From an uncultured Coriobacteriaceae bacterium (GTDB taxonomy: Bacteria > Actinomycetota > Coriobacteriia > Coriobacteriales > Atopobiaceae), in contig CADCPM010000006.1 in assembly GCA_902803315.1 (NCBI GenBank), positions 1-61,378 of the forward strand: a stretch of DNA of 61,378 nucleotides. Direction: 5' to 3'. Of the stretch, positions 16,901 through 26,319 are shown piece by piece. A model generated the notes under the pieces. That model saw only the letters and a list, made by a program, of their open reading frames with translations, did not search any database and was not told the origin of the DNA. Both the position numbers and the translations under genes were made by a program. Numbering within the stretch: the first letter of the stretch is position 1; each line of letters begins with the position of its first letter.

Positions 16901-16955
16901 CTTCACAAGGTGTGCAATAATACACAGCACGTGCATTATTACGCAATCTGTGAAG
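16901..16955. promoter_or_regulatory. Nested palindromic operator for the TetR operon
   Basis: Two inverted repeats share one centre at 16928. The inner pair is AATAATACAC / GTGCATTATT (16916-16925, 16931-16940, one mismatch). The outer pair is CTTCACA / TGTGAAG (16901-16907, 16949-16955). The left outer arm overlaps the tetR ribosome binding site. Size and position fit a TetR dimer-of-dimers site. Confidence 0.65.
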
Positions 16956-16993
16956 GCTTAGTCCACTTGCACCAAAACTGCATATGATAAGTA

Positions 16994-17018
16994 TGACAAG
17001 GGGACAGGTCATTTGTCA
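16994..17018. repeat. Small GGGGACAG-containing palindrome
   Basis: TGACAA and TTGTCA flank a GGGGACAGG core. It overlaps the 3' end of the acetyltransferase gene and may act as its terminator. It is related to the dispersed GGGGACTGTCCC family. Confidence 0.4.
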
Positions 17019-17614
17019 GCTTTTTCGTCCTCTGGGCCTATCTCGCGTAATATTCTGCAGGGATTGCCCACCGCGACGACTCCGGACGGAATGTCCTTCG
17101 TAACGACGCTTCCCGCACCAATGACCACGTTGGATCCAATCGTCACGCCAGGGCACACGAGTACGCCCATGCCAAGCCACACGTTGTCCCCCACCGTTAT
17201 GGGCAATGCGTATTCCAAGCCCTCGTTCCTTCGCTCGACGTCCACCGGATGGCCAGCAGTGCTAAAAACGCAGTTGGGAGCAATAAACACATCGTGGCCA
17301 AAGGTCACGGGTGCCGCATCCAGAATGACGAGCCCATGGTTGGCATAGAAGTTCTCTCCCAGATGGATGTTCTTGCCGTAGTCGCACCAAAAGGGTGGGG
17401 TCACGTGAGCGCGCTTACCGCACGATCCCACAATCTGCGCGAGCCGCTCGTGCAACTCCTCCCGATGCGTAGGCCTTACGAGGTTGTAGTCGTAACACAG
17501 GTCCTTGCACTCATCGAGCGCCTCAAGCACCTTTGGATCGAAGTTCGCATCATACAGAGCACCGTTCATTCCCTCGATCATCGCGGCCACCTGCGTGCGC
17601 TTGTCCATACCCAT
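17009..17614 (-). CDS. Maltose/galactoside-type O-acetyltransferase
   Basis: A ~201-residue left-handed beta-helix acetyltransferase of the Maa/LacA/NodL group, which transfers acetyl from acetyl-CoA to a sugar hydroxyl. An N-terminal Mac domain (about residues 5-60, GALYDANFDPKVLEAL) precedes hexapeptide repeats. FWCDYGKNIHLGENFYANHG and the catalytic His in AGHPVD are present, as is the C-terminal VVAVGNPCRILREI. ATG 17614 lies after GGAGAGG. ATG 17608 is nearly as good. The gene is not obviously linked to its neighbours. Confidence 0.85.
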   Translation of the reverse strand: MGMDKRTQVAAMIEGMNGALYDANFDPKVLEALDECKDLCYDYNLVRPTHREELHERLAQIVGSCGKRAHVTPPFWCDYGKNIHLGENFYANHGLVILDAAPVTFGHDVFIAPNCVFSTAGHPVDVERRNEGLEYALPITVGDNVWLGMGVLVCPGVTIGSNVVIGAGSVVTKDIPSGVVAVGNPCRILREIGPEDEKADK

Positions 17615-17630
17615 TCGCCTCTCCAATCTT

Positions 17631-17654
17631 GACTGTCCCCAAGTTAGGGCCCCA
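17631..17654. repeat. Half copy of the GGGGACTGTCCC repeat family
   Basis: GACTGTCCCCAAGTTAGGG followed by CCCC matches one arm of the family but has no partner arm nearby. It lies upstream of the acetyltransferase gene, in the divergent gap 17615-17799 before the CLC gene. Confidence 0.5.
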
Positions 17655-17799
17655 ATGCTGGCATACCATACCGTCCAGCTTACCTATAACAACCGAAGAG
17701 ACGCTCCCAAGGGAAAATGTACATATCAATCGCTATGATTTTGTATGCGCAGACAACACATTCGTTTGCTCATCCCTCATGCCCAAGGAGCGGGACGCC

Positions 17800-19104
17800 A
17801 TGGCCAAACGTAAAAACAAAACCAAACGAGCACAGCGACCCTACGTTGGCGATGCAGGTCGCAAGCCTCAAGGAATTGCAGAGAAGACCACCACGGTATT
17901 TGGCATGGTCCTCCTTGCCCTGATCGTAGGTCTCATCATTGGCTTTGCCGTGTATTTGGTGATGAACCTCTCCACCTGGCTCACCGGCCTCTTGTGGGGG
18001 TTCTCCGGAAGCTTCCCGTTCTTCCCGCTTGTTGTATGCACGATAGGCGGCGTCGTTATTGGCCTGTGGACGTGGTGGTCGCATGACTGCGTAAAGCCGC
18101 TCAGCGAGGTTATGGCGCAGTTCAAACAGACAGGCTCATATAGGGTAAACGGCGTCTGGAAACCCGTGGTCACCTTTTTGCTGCCGCTCGTATTTGGCGG
18201 CTCCATTGGCTTTGAGGCAGGGCTCACCGGCCTGATTTCGGCGGGTTGCTGCTGGATTAGGGACCAGCTGAAGAAGGCGGGACTGCGTCTGGGAGCCCTC
18301 ACCGACGTCACCATCGCGGCAAGTCTTTCGGCCATCTTTGGCTCGCCGCTCGCCGGCATTGCCGCACAGGCGGATGACGAGCTCGACGTGAACGACTACG
18401 ACATGCGTCGACGCACCAAGGCGGTTCTCTACATAGCCGCGGCGTTTGGCGCGTTTGGCGGCATTCGGCTCTTTACGGCCCTCTTTGGCCCCTCGAGCGG
18501 CCTGCCTCGCTTTGAGCACATAGCCGCCTCGGGCCAAGATTTCCTTTGGGCGTTGCCGTGCCTCGCACTGGCCTACGCGATGGCATTTCTCTTTCATGCC
18601 TCCGAGTACGCCTTTGGCATGGTTGGTGAGCAGATGTCGAAAAGGCCCAGCGGGGTGATCGTCAAACCCATACTTGCCGGCATTGCCATGGGCGCAGTCG
18701 CGTGCGCACTCCCCTACGTCCTGTTTCCCGGCGAGGTGCAGTGCGAGGAGCTCATGGAGAGCTGGCCCACCTGGACGGCTTTCGCGCTTTTGGCCACCGG
18801 CGTGCTCAAGGCACTCATAACTCCCATGTGCATCAAGATGGGATGGGTAGGCGGAGATCTGTTCCCGTCCATTTTTGCCGGCGTCACAGCAGGCTATGGC
18901 ATCGCGATGCTCTGCGGCGCAGACCCTATGCTCATGGTAACGGTCACCACCGCCGCCTATCTTGCAGGCGTCCTCCGAAAGCCAATTGTGGCGCTCGGCA
19001 TTCTGTTCCTCTGCTTCCCCGCAGACGGCATCATTTGGATGGGAGTCGCCGCCGTAATAGGCGCCACGGTCCCCATGCCGCGCCTCATCCTCCAAAAGGA
19101 CTGA
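17800..19104 (+). CDS. CLC-family chloride channel/transporter
   Basis: A 434-residue multi-pass membrane protein of the voltage-gated chloride channel family. It has a Lys/Arg-rich N-terminus, then about ten hydrophobic helices. GGSIGFEAG aligns with the GREGP selectivity motif: the gating Glu is kept but Pro is replaced by Gly. ASLSAIFGSPLAG and GGDLFPSIFAG match the other conserved stretches. The divergence resembles the YfeO-like ion channel branch. AAGGAG nine bases before ATG 17800 fixes the start. Transport of chloride or fluoride is inferred from family only. Confidence 0.83.
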   Translation: MAKRKNKTKRAQRPYVGDAGRKPQGIAEKTTTVFGMVLLALIVGLIIGFAVYLVMNLSTWLTGLLWGFSGSFPFFPLVVCTIGGVVIGLWTWWSHDCVKPLSEVMAQFKQTGSYRVNGVWKPVVTFLLPLVFGGSIGFEAGLTGLISAGCCWIRDQLKKAGLRLGALTDVTIAASLSAIFGSPLAGIAAQADDELDVNDYDMRRRTKAVLYIAAAFGAFGGIRLFTALFGPSSGLPRFEHIAASGQDFLWALPCLALAYAMAFLFHASEYAFGMVGEQMSKRPSGVIVKPILAGIAMGAVACALPYVLFPGEVQCEELMESWPTWTAFALLATGVLKALITPMCIKMGWVGGDLFPSIFAGVTAGYGIAMLCGADPMLMVTVTTAAYLAGVLRKPIVALGILFLCFPADGIIWMGVAAVIGATVPMPRLILQKD

Positions 19105-19130
19105 GCGACACACGCATACTCGGTTGCGCC

Positions 19131-19172
19131 ACGTCCCCGCGCTTGCGGACAGCGTCGCAAGCGTGGGGACGT
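19131..19172. terminator. Bidirectional terminator hairpin
   Basis: Seventeen-base arms (19131-19147 and 19156-19172) pair with a single G-T mismatch around an 8-nt loop, between the converging CLC and zinc-ribbon genes. Confidence 0.75.
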
Positions 19173-19189
19173 AAACGCCACGCCTGCGA

Positions 19190-20305
19190 TTAGTCGGTGT
19201 AGAGAAGCTCCACGTTTGCGCCTATCTTGAACAAGCCATATGTGTTGGCACGACGGGAAGTGGCAGACAAATCACTGGGGGATGCCGCAACGCACACGTG
19301 GACACCGTCGGCATCGCCCAGACCTGCCGCATCCGCATTGTTAATGGACACCACATCTGTGTTAACCGTCATAGCGCCACCTGTGCCCTGGACGTTAAAG
19401 TCCTGAGGGCTATCAAGATATAGCAACACTAGTGATATGCCTGGCGCGTAGCCACTTTCACCAACCTCTGCAGCTCGTTCGTCAACCGTCGTATAGCGCA
19501 CGGTACCCTGCATAACATACATTCCGCGAGCATTGGCGTCGTTGACCGCAGTTGTACGAGCCTCTTCCTCTTTGCGCGCGGCTTCCTCCTCCGCGGCTCT
19601 GCGGGCCTCCTCTTCCTCCGCTGCCTTTTTGGCAGCATCTTCTTCAGCCTTCTTCTTCGCAGCTTCTTCCTCCGCTGCCTTCTTCTTTGCGGCTTCCTCC
19701 TCCGCAGCCTTCTTCTTGGCAGCCTCCTCCTCGGCGGACTTCTTCTTGGCTGCCTCCTCATCTGCCTCGCTTTTGTTGGAAGACGAGCTTTGCACGTTCC
19801 CATTGGACACCGTTGCCTTAAGCTTTGCATCGCCACCCTTGGGAAGCAGCGCGAACACCAAGACTCCCACGATCACCAGCGCGCCAATGATCGCCGCAAT
19901 CAAGACGGGCTTGCGCGATTTTGCGGGCTCGTTTGCCTGAGGGCCACCGTTCTGGCCGGCAGGCAAGTCCTCCTCGGGCCCAATTGTCGATCTTTGGGCA
20001 TGAGGACTCGTTGGCTGCGCATCGGGCCGCGTGTCCTGCTCGGCGTCGGGCCGCGTGTCAGTCTGCGTATCCTGCTGGGCATTTGGCATTAGGTCCTGCT
20101 CGGCATCGGTCCGCACGTCGGGCCGCGTATCCTGCTGCACATCAGAGGCAGACGCCTGTTGCGGACGCGGCCGATCGTCCAAGGCGGTCGCCTGCTGCGG
20201 TTCCTCCTCCTTAGCGGAGTCCTCGCTCACCGGCAACGGCGCCCCACAGTCCTTGCAAAACTGCTCATCGCCAAACGTCTCTTTGCCGCATTTTGGACAA
20301 AACAT
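19190..20305 (-). CDS. Zinc-ribbon, single-pass membrane protein with coiled-coil repeats
   Basis: A 371-residue protein. An N-terminal zinc ribbon (CPKCG, 12 residues, CKDCG) is followed by a Gln/Asp/Pro/Arg-rich linker with repeated QDTRPD units. One transmembrane helix follows (about residues 130-155, KPVLIAAIIGALVIVGVLVFALL). Next come about six copies of a 10-residue AAEEEAAKKK unit that should form a long charged helix, then a ~110-residue C-terminal domain rich in beta-strand-like segments. The topology predicts a cytoplasmic zinc ribbon and an extracellular stalk and domain. Function is unknown. ATG 20305 follows GGAGG. The 30-bp repeats invite length variation by slippage. Confidence 0.75.
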   Translation of the reverse strand: MFCPKCGKETFGDEQFCKDCGAPLPVSEDSAKEEEPQQATALDDRPRPQQASASDVQQDTRPDVRTDAEQDLMPNAQQDTQTDTRPDAEQDTRPDAQPTSPHAQRSTIGPEEDLPAGQNGGPQANEPAKSRKPVLIAAIIGALVIVGVLVFALLPKGGDAKLKATVSNGNVQSSSSNKSEADEEAAKKKSAEEEAAKKKAAEEEAAKKKAAEEEAAKKKAEEDAAKKAAEEEEARRAAEEEAARKEEEARTTAVNDANARGMYVMQGTVRYTTVDERAAEVGESGYAPGISLVLLYLDSPQDFNVQGTGGAMTVNTDVVSINNADAAGLGDADGVHVCVAASPSDLSATSRRANTYGLFKIGANVELLYTD

Positions 20306-20523
20306 ATCATTCCTCCCACTCCCCTGAGCCATAAAATACAAACCTATGTTAAAGGTTTTGCACCGAATCGGCCATCCTGGCAAGGGACCCATCTCCGTAA
20401 TCAAGGGAGCGAGGCAACGAGGACCTGCGCACCGTTGTGGACGCCTGACCCATCCCCGTAAACAAAGGAGCAAGCACGTCTTTAGGCAAATAGCCCAGAA
20501 AATAGCCCAGAGACATAGCGAAA

Positions 20524-20549
20524 GGCGACAACCCCGTGAGGTTGTCGCC
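20524..20549 (-). terminator. Terminator of carB
   Basis: A 10-bp perfect stem (GGCGACAACC / GGTTGTCGCC) with a 6-nt loop, followed on the minus strand by TTTCG. The rest of the gap 20306-20588 holds two copies of a TTACGGRGATGGGTC string and no convincing gene. Confidence 0.7.
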
Positions 20550-20588
20550 CCTTGTTCGGCGTGTTTCGTTACCTAAGCCAAGATGCCC

Positions 20589-23500
20589 CTACTCAATGCT
20601 CGCGTGGATGTCCTGCAGCGCGTTCACACCCGAGTCGGTGCCTGCGACCTTGGCAGCAATGCCCACGGCCGAGGCATGTGCGGCGGCCATAGTGGTGACG
20701 TAGGGGATGTGGGCACGGATGGCGGCACGACGAATCGCGGAACCGTCGGTCTCGGAGTGCGTGTCACCCTTGGGCGTGTTCACCACGAGGTCGATCTGGC
20801 CATTGGCAATGGCGTCGGTAATGTTTGGCCTGCCCTCGCGTTGCTTGAATATGACCGTGCAGGGAATGCCATGCTCGGCAAGGTAAGCTGCCGTGCCGCG
20901 CGTGGCCATGATGGAAAGCCCTGCGTCCACGAACTCCTGCGCGATGGTCTTAAGCTCACCCTTGTTCTGATCCGACACCGACATGAATACCGTGCCGGAT
21001 GTGGGCAGCGTGCTGCCAATGGCCTCCTGCGACTTGAAAAACGCCTCGCCGAAGGTAGGCGCCAGGCCCAGCACCTCGCCGGTGGAGCGCATCTCGGGTC
21101 CCAGGATCGGGTCGACCTCGGGGAACATCGAGAAGGGCAGCACGGCCTCCTTGACGCCATAGAACTTGTAGGTCGCCTCGGGCAGGTTTTCCACCGGGGA
21201 CGGACGGCCCGTAAGCTCGCCCATGATGGCGTCGGTTGCAATCTGCACCATCTGCACGCCGCACACCTTGGAAACGAGCGGCACGGTACGGCTCGCGCGC
21301 GGGTTGGCCTCGATAACAAACACCTTGTGGTCCTCGATGGCATATTGGATGTTCATAAGGCCCACCACGTGCATCTCCTCGGCAATGCGACGCGTGTACT
21401 CCTTTATGAGCGCAAGGTTCTTATCGGTAATGGAGATGGACGGCAGCACGCACGCGGAGTCGCCCGAGTGAATGCCCGCAAGCTCGATGTGCTCCATAAC
21501 CGCAGGTACATAGGCATGCGTGCCGTCGCAGATGGCGTCGGCCTCACACTCCAGCGCGTGGCGCAGGAAGCGGTCGATGAGGATGGGACGGTCCGGCGTC
21601 ACACCGATGGCCGCCGCCATGTATGCACGCAGGCTCTCGTCGTCGTAGACGACCTCCATGCCACGTCCGCCCAACACGTAGCTCGGACGCACCATAACGG
21701 GATAGCCAATGCGATGTGCTGCCTCCAGGGCCTCTTCCACGGTAACTGCCATGTCCGCCTCGGGCATGGGGATGCCGAGCCTTTCCATCGTGGCTCGGAA
21801 CTCGTCGCGGTCCTCCGCCAGGTCGATGATCTCGGGAGAGGTGCCCAGGATCTTGACGCCCGCCGCCTGCAGCTCGCTGGCGATGTTGAGGGGCGTCTGC
21901 CCGCCAAACTGAGCGATGATTCCCAGAGGCTTCTCCTTGTTGTAGATGGAGAGCACGTCCTCGGTGGTCAGCGGCTCGAAGTAGAGCTTGTCGGAGGTGT
22001 CGTAGTCGGTAGACACGGTTTCGGGATTGCAGTTGACGATGATCGTGTTGAAGCCCAGCTTGCGCAACGCAATGGCGGCGTGTACCGAGCAATAATCGAA
22101 CTCGATGCCCTGCCCGATGCGGTTGGGGCCACCGCCCAGGATCATGACCTTGTTGCCGGCGAGCGGTTCGCTCTTGTCCGGCGCGTTGTACGTGCTGTAA
22201 TAGTACGCGGAGTCGGGCGTCGAAGAAACGTGCACGCCTTCCCAAGCCTGGGTAACGCCGAGCCCGATTCGCTGCTCGCGGATGGCGGCCTCGGTTATGC
22301 CCGTGAGTTGGGAGAGGTACTTGTCGGCAAACCCGTCCTTCTTGGCCTGCACGAGCATTTCGTCGGGAAGGGCTGCGCCAGGATTGGCCGCCACATAGGC
22401 AAGAATCGCCTCTTCCTCCTCCACGAGCTCGGCCATTTCCTGTATGAACTCGCGCTTTATGTGCGTGAGCTCGAAGAGCTGCTCGATGCTCACGCCCTTG
22501 CGAAGCGCCTCGTACATTTGGAACTGCCGCTCGCTCGTGGCCGTACGCAAGAGTTCGATGAGCTCGTCGGCAGTCTTGTTGTTGAAGTCCTTGGCAAAGC
22601 CCAGACCATAGCGCCCCTGCTCGAGCGAGCGGATGGCCTTTTGGAAGGCCTCCTTGTAGGTCTTGCCAATGGCCATGACCTCGCCCACGGCACGCATTTG
22701 CGTACCGAGCTTGTCCTCAACGCCCTTGAACTTCTCAAATGCCCAGCGTGCGAACTTGATGACCACGTAATCGCCCGTGGGAACGTACTTGTCGAGCGTT
22801 CCCCACTTGCCGCAGGGAATCTCGGCCAGCGTGAGGCCACTTGCCAGCATGGCGGAAATGAGGGCAATGGGGAAACCCGTGGCCTTGGACGCCAGGGCCG
22901 AGGAGCGAGAGGTACGCGGATTGATCTCGATGATAATGTCGCGGTCGGTCACGGGGTCGTGCGCCCACTGCACGTTGGTGCCGCCGATGACCTTTACCGC
23001 ATCGACGATGCGATAGCTCTTCTCCTGCAGGCGGTCGATCACGGCCTGGTCGATGGTCTGCATGGGCGCGGCGCAGAAGGAGTCTCCGGTGTGCACGCCC
23101 ATGGGGTCGATGTTCTCGATGGTGCACACCGTGATCATCTTGCCCGTAGAGTCGCGGACGACCTCGAACTCGAGCTCCTCCCAACCGAGTACCGACTCCT
23201 CTACCAGCACCTCGTGCACGGGGCTTGCCGCCAAGCCGCGCGCCACCACCGTGCGCAGCTCTTCCACGTTGTACACTAAGCCGCCACCGGTTCCGCCCAT
23301 GGTGTAGGCCGGGCGCAGCACGCAGGGATAGCCCAAGTCGCGTGCGATGTCCACGGCCTCCTCCACCGAATAGGCAACCTTGGAGCGGGCCATCTCGATG
23401 CCCAGCTCGTCCATGAGCTCCTTGAACGCCTCGCGATCCTCGCCGCGCTCGATGGCGTCTACCTGCACGCCAATGACCTTGACCCCGTACTTCTCCAGAA

Positions 23501-23819
23501 TGCCCGACTTGGAAAGCTCGCTCGAGAGGTTAAGCGCCGACTGGCCGCCCAGGTTGGGCAGGATCGCATCCGGGCGCTCCTTTGCGATGATTGCTTCCAA
23601 GCGCTCCGGATTGAGCGGCTCTATATAGGTGCGATCCGCGGTGTCCGGATCGGTCATGATGGTCGCCGGGTTGGAGTTTACGAGCACGATCTCGTAGCCC
23701 AGGCTTCGCAGCGCCTTGCACGCCTGCGTTCCCGAGTAGTCAAATTCGCAGGCCTGGCCAATGATGATGGGGCCAGAGCCAATAATCATTACCTTGTGTA
23801 CGTCCGTCCGCTTTGCCAT
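20589..23819 (-). CDS. carB: Carbamoyl-phosphate synthase large subunit
   Basis: A 1076-residue enzyme making carbamoyl phosphate from bicarbonate, ATP and ammonia delivered by CarA, for pyrimidines and arginine. Two homologous ATP-grasp halves are visible. Each begins with a GSGPI/GGGPNRIGQGIEFDY nucleotide-binding motif, and each has a metal-binding stretch of the EINPR/EANPR type. A C-terminal MGS-like regulatory domain covers about the last 140 residues. Length is standard. carA is not adjacent. Upstream is the divergent engB with a 154-base gap. Confidence 0.97.
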   Translation of the reverse strand: MAKRTDVHKVMIIGSGPIIIGQACEFDYSGTQACKALRSLGYEIVLVNSNPATIMTDPDTADRTYIEPLNPERLEAIIAKERPDAILPNLGGQSALNLSSELSKSGILEKYGVKVIGVQVDAIERGEDREAFKELMDELGIEMARSKVAYSVEEAVDIARDLGYPCVLRPAYTMGGTGGGLVYNVEELRTVVARGLAASPVHEVLVEESVLGWEELEFEVVRDSTGKMITVCTIENIDPMGVHTGDSFCAAPMQTIDQAVIDRLQEKSYRIVDAVKVIGGTNVQWAHDPVTDRDIIIEINPRTSRSSALASKATGFPIALISAMLASGLTLAEIPCGKWGTLDKYVPTGDYVVIKFARWAFEKFKGVEDKLGTQMRAVGEVMAIGKTYKEAFQKAIRSLEQGRYGLGFAKDFNNKTADELIELLRTATSERQFQMYEALRKGVSIEQLFELTHIKREFIQEMAELVEEEEAILAYVAANPGAALPDEMLVQAKKDGFADKYLSQLTGITEAAIREQRIGLGVTQAWEGVHVSSTPDSAYYYSTYNAPDKSEPLAGNKVMILGGGPNRIGQGIEFDYCSVHAAIALRKLGFNTIIVNCNPETVSTDYDTSDKLYFEPLTTEDVLSIYNKEKPLGIIAQFGGQTPLNIASELQAAGVKILGTSPEIIDLAEDRDEFRATMERLGIPMPEADMAVTVEEALEAAHRIGYPVMVRPSYVLGGRGMEVVYDDESLRAYMAAAIGVTPDRPILIDRFLRHALECEADAICDGTHAYVPAVMEHIELAGIHSGDSACVLPSISITDKNLALIKEYTRRIAEEMHVVGLMNIQYAIEDHKVFVIEANPRASRTVPLVSKVCGVQMVQIATDAIMGELTGRPSPVENLPEATYKFYGVKEAVLPFSMFPEVDPILGPEMRSTGEVLGLAPTFGEAFFKSQEAIGSTLPTSGTVFMSVSDQNKGELKTIAQEFVDAGLSIMATRGTAAYLAEHGIPCTVIFKQREGRPNITDAIANGQIDLVVNTPKGDTHSETDGSAIRRAAIRAHIPYVTTMAAAHASAVGIAAKVAGTDSGVNALQDIHASIE

Positions 23820-23943
23820 AGGGATGCGTCCCTTCTGTCATAAAGACCACAAATCTTTATTAGTTTAACCATGGAATGCGCGTGTAACCGAATCGTCAGA
23901 ATATACACGCACTTTGTTAACACAGAACGAACTGGAAGGCGTC

Positions 23944-23952
23944 TGCTAGGAT
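23944..23952 (+). promoter_or_regulatory. Extended -10 promoter of engB
   Basis: TGCTAGGAT matches an extended -10 element (TGN before TAGGAT) 22 bases before the ATG. No good -35 stands out. Confidence 0.4.
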
Positions 23953-23973
23953 GAGAGGGACAAGGAGGTGCGC

Positions 23974-24558
23974 ATGTCTATTAACTTCAACTCAGCCCGT
24001 TTTGAGGCGGCATATGGCAAGGCCGAGCAGCTGCCGCCCTCCACTACGCCCGAGGTGGCATTCGTCGGACGGTCAAACGTTGGCAAGTCCTCGCTCATAA
24101 ACAAGCTCGTGCAGCGCAAGGCCCTGGCCCGGACCTCCAGCCAGCCTGGCAAGACGGCCAACATCAACTTCTACGAGGCGGATGGCATACGTCTGGTAGA
24201 CCTGCCCGGCTATGGCTATGCCAAGGTGTCGGGTGCGGAGCGCCAACGCTGGGCAGACCTCATTGCAGGCTACTTCGAGCAAGAGCGCAGCTTCAACCTT
24301 GTGGTGGCGCTGGTGGACATACGTCACGACGCGCAGAAGCTCGATGCCCAGATGCTCGACTTCCTGGAGCATTCGGAGCTCCCCTTTGTTGTTGCCCTCA
24401 CCAAGGCCGACAAGCTCAGCCGCTCCAAGCAGGACCAACAGGCGGCTCGGCTTTCCAAGCAACTCTCTGTACCGCGCAACAACATGGTCGTAACCTCCGC
24501 CCAAAAGGGAACGGGCATCGACGAATTGCGCCGTCGCATACAGCAAGCCTGCGAGTGA
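23974..24558 (+). CDS. engB: Ribosome biogenesis GTPase EngB/YsxC
   Basis: A 194-residue TrmE-Era-EngA-EngB-Septin GTPase needed for large ribosomal subunit assembly. G1 is GRSNVGKSS near residue 31, G3 is DLPGYGYAKV, G4 is TKADK and G5 is the TSAQKGTG segment. Length is typical. AAGGAGG ends six bases before ATG 23974. A GTG two codons earlier would overlap it. Confidence 0.95.
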   Translation: MSINFNSARFEAAYGKAEQLPPSTTPEVAFVGRSNVGKSSLINKLVQRKALARTSSQPGKTANINFYEADGIRLVDLPGYGYAKVSGAERQRWADLIAGYFEQERSFNLVVALVDIRHDAQKLDAQMLDFLEHSELPFVVALTKADKLSRSKQDQQAARLSKQLSVPRNNMVVTSAQKGTGIDELRRRIQQACE

Positions 24559-24600
24559 TGGCAAGGGACCGCCCCCTCTCTCATCAGCCAACAGTCCCTG

Positions 24601-24609
24601 TGCTATCAT
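24601..24609 (+). promoter_or_regulatory. Extended -10 promoter of the EAL response regulator
   Basis: TGCTATCAT is an extended -10 element 24 bases before the chosen start. A -35 match is poor. Confidence 0.35.
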
Positions 24610-24632
24610 TCACTCAGAGTGCGAAGGAACGG

Positions 24633-26309
24633 ATGGTATGTATGGGCTATAGTGCGAAAAGCGATTCGGGCAAGCCAAGGCGCAACGTTCTTATTGTGGA
24701 AGACAACGACGTCAACCGCGAGATGCTCCATTCCATTCTTGCCGACGAGTTCAACGTTCTGGAGGCAAAAGACGGCCTGGAGGGATTGGAGCAGTTGCGG
24801 CAGAACTACAGCAGCCTGTCGCTCGTGCTGTTAGACGTATACATGCCGCGCTGCGACGGATTTGAGTTCCTGCGTCAGAAGCGCAGCGACGAGCGCTTCG
24901 ATTCCGTGCCCGTGATCGTAACCACGGCAAGCGATCTTCGCGAAGACGAGATCGAATGCCTGCGTTTGGGCGCAAACGACTTTGTCGTTAAGCCATACAA
25001 CGTGGAGATCATCGTAAATCGCGTGAACAACATAATCCACCTTCGCGAGTCGGCCTCCATAGTCAACCAACTTACCTGGGACCACCTCACCGAGCTCTAC
25101 AGCGGCGAGTTCTTCTACCGTTACATGCACGACTTCCTTTCTAGCTCGCAAGCGGGCGCCTACGACATGGTGTGCAGCGACATAACCAACTTCAAGGCCC
25201 TGAGCGATCGCTACGGCAAGGCGAACTGCGACCGCATGTTGCAGGAGCTCGCCAAGCGATTGAGCTTTACCCTTCCCGATGTCGTGGCAGGCGGCCGAAT
25301 CGCCAACAGCACCTTTGCCTTTCTTATTGAGCATCAGGACAGCAGAAGCTGGACCGACGCGCTCATGGGCGTGTCTCACGGCCTCATCGCAACGAACATG
25401 AGCCTTAAGTTTGGCATCGTGGAGAACGTCAACCATGGCCTTGCGGTGTCCCTCACATGCGACCGTGCCGTAACGGCACTCGAGCAGGTGCGTGAGACAT
25501 TCGGCGTATCCGTGGCATGGTACACCGAGGACCTGCATGCGAGGCAGGTGCGTGAGCACGTAATCGTAGAGACCATGGAGCAGGCGCTTGCCGAAAAGCA
25601 GTTCATCGTGTACTACCAACCAAAATACGACCTGCATACGGGAGAGACCGGCGGCGCCGAGGCATTGGTGCGTTGGATCCATCCCGAGCTGGGATTCGTG
25701 CGACCGGACTTCTTCATCCCCCTCTTCGAGCGCAACGGGTTTATAACGAACCTCGATTTCTATGTGCTCGAAGAGGCTTGCAAGGAGATCGTACGCTGCC
25801 GCGAGCAAGGCCTGCGTGTCGTGCCCATATCGGTAAACGTGTCGCGCCTGGACTTCGACACCGCAGACCTTGCACAGCAAATCGCGCAGATCGCCAACAG
25901 ATGTGGCGTCGATCACAGCCTGCTGCACATCGAGATAACCGAGACCGCCTACACCGACAACCCCGATCTGGTAGTGGCGGCCCTGCAGGAGCTCAGGGAC
26001 GACGGGTTCGTAATCGAGCTGGATGACTTTGGCTCGGGATACTCTTCGCTCGCATCGCTCAACATGCTCCCCCTTGACGTCATGAAGCTGGACATGAGCA
26101 TCATTCGTCAGGCGGCGAGTCTTGACGACTATCGCATCGTGCGGTCTGCCATCCAGATGGCGGGCTTTTTGGACCTCAAGACCGTTGCCGAGGGCGTGGA
26201 AACCGAAGAGGAGACGCAACGGCTTCGGGAGCTTGGCTGCGACATGATTCAGGGGTACTATTTTGCCAAGCCCCTGGAACAAAAGCAGTTCGAGGAATAC
26301 GTATCGTAA
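24633..26309 (+). CDS. Response regulator with degenerate GGDEF and intact EAL domain
   Basis: A 558-residue cytoplasmic signalling protein. Residues ~15-130 form a REC domain, with phospho-acceptor Asp in VLLDVYMPRCDG and Lys in VVKPYN. Residues ~150-300 resemble a GGDEF domain (DHLTELYS), but the signature position reads GRIANSTFAF, so cyclase activity is unlikely. Residues ~315-555 form an EAL domain with AEALVRW, VNVSR, EITE, LDDFGSGYSS, KLD and AEGVE, which keeps the metal and substrate ligands. A phosphorylation-controlled c-di-GMP phosphodiesterase is the likely role. ATG 24633 follows AAGGA; ATG 24642 is the alternative. An Hpt gene follows 10 bases after the stop. Confidence 0.88.
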   Translation: MVCMGYSAKSDSGKPRRNVLIVEDNDVNREMLHSILADEFNVLEAKDGLEGLEQLRQNYSSLSLVLLDVYMPRCDGFEFLRQKRSDERFDSVPVIVTTASDLREDEIECLRLGANDFVVKPYNVEIIVNRVNNIIHLRESASIVNQLTWDHLTELYSGEFFYRYMHDFLSSSQAGAYDMVCSDITNFKALSDRYGKANCDRMLQELAKRLSFTLPDVVAGGRIANSTFAFLIEHQDSRSWTDALMGVSHGLIATNMSLKFGIVENVNHGLAVSLTCDRAVTALEQVRETFGVSVAWYTEDLHARQVREHVIVETMEQALAEKQFIVYYQPKYDLHTGETGGAEALVRWIHPELGFVRPDFFIPLFERNGFITNLDFYVLEEACKEIVRCREQGLRVVPISVNVSRLDFDTADLAQQIAQIANRCGVDHSLLHIEITETAYTDNPDLVVAALQELRDDGFVIELDDFGSGYSSLASLNMLPLDVMKLDMSIIRQAASLDDYRIVRSAIQMAGFLDLKTVAEGVETEEETQRLRELGCDMIQGYYFAKPLEQKQFEEYVS

Positions 26310-26319
26310 GGAGCGATCT

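Noticed and set aside
20349..20531. Possible 60-residue protein between carB and the zinc-ribbon gene
   Set aside because: No ribosome binding site, it overlaps the carB terminator and shows no recognisable feature.
20583..23279. Very long open frame (898 codons) on the plus strand
   Set aside because: It is antisense to carB, lacks a ribosome binding site and has a His/Val/Leu/Arg-rich composition typical of reverse reading of GC-rich genes.
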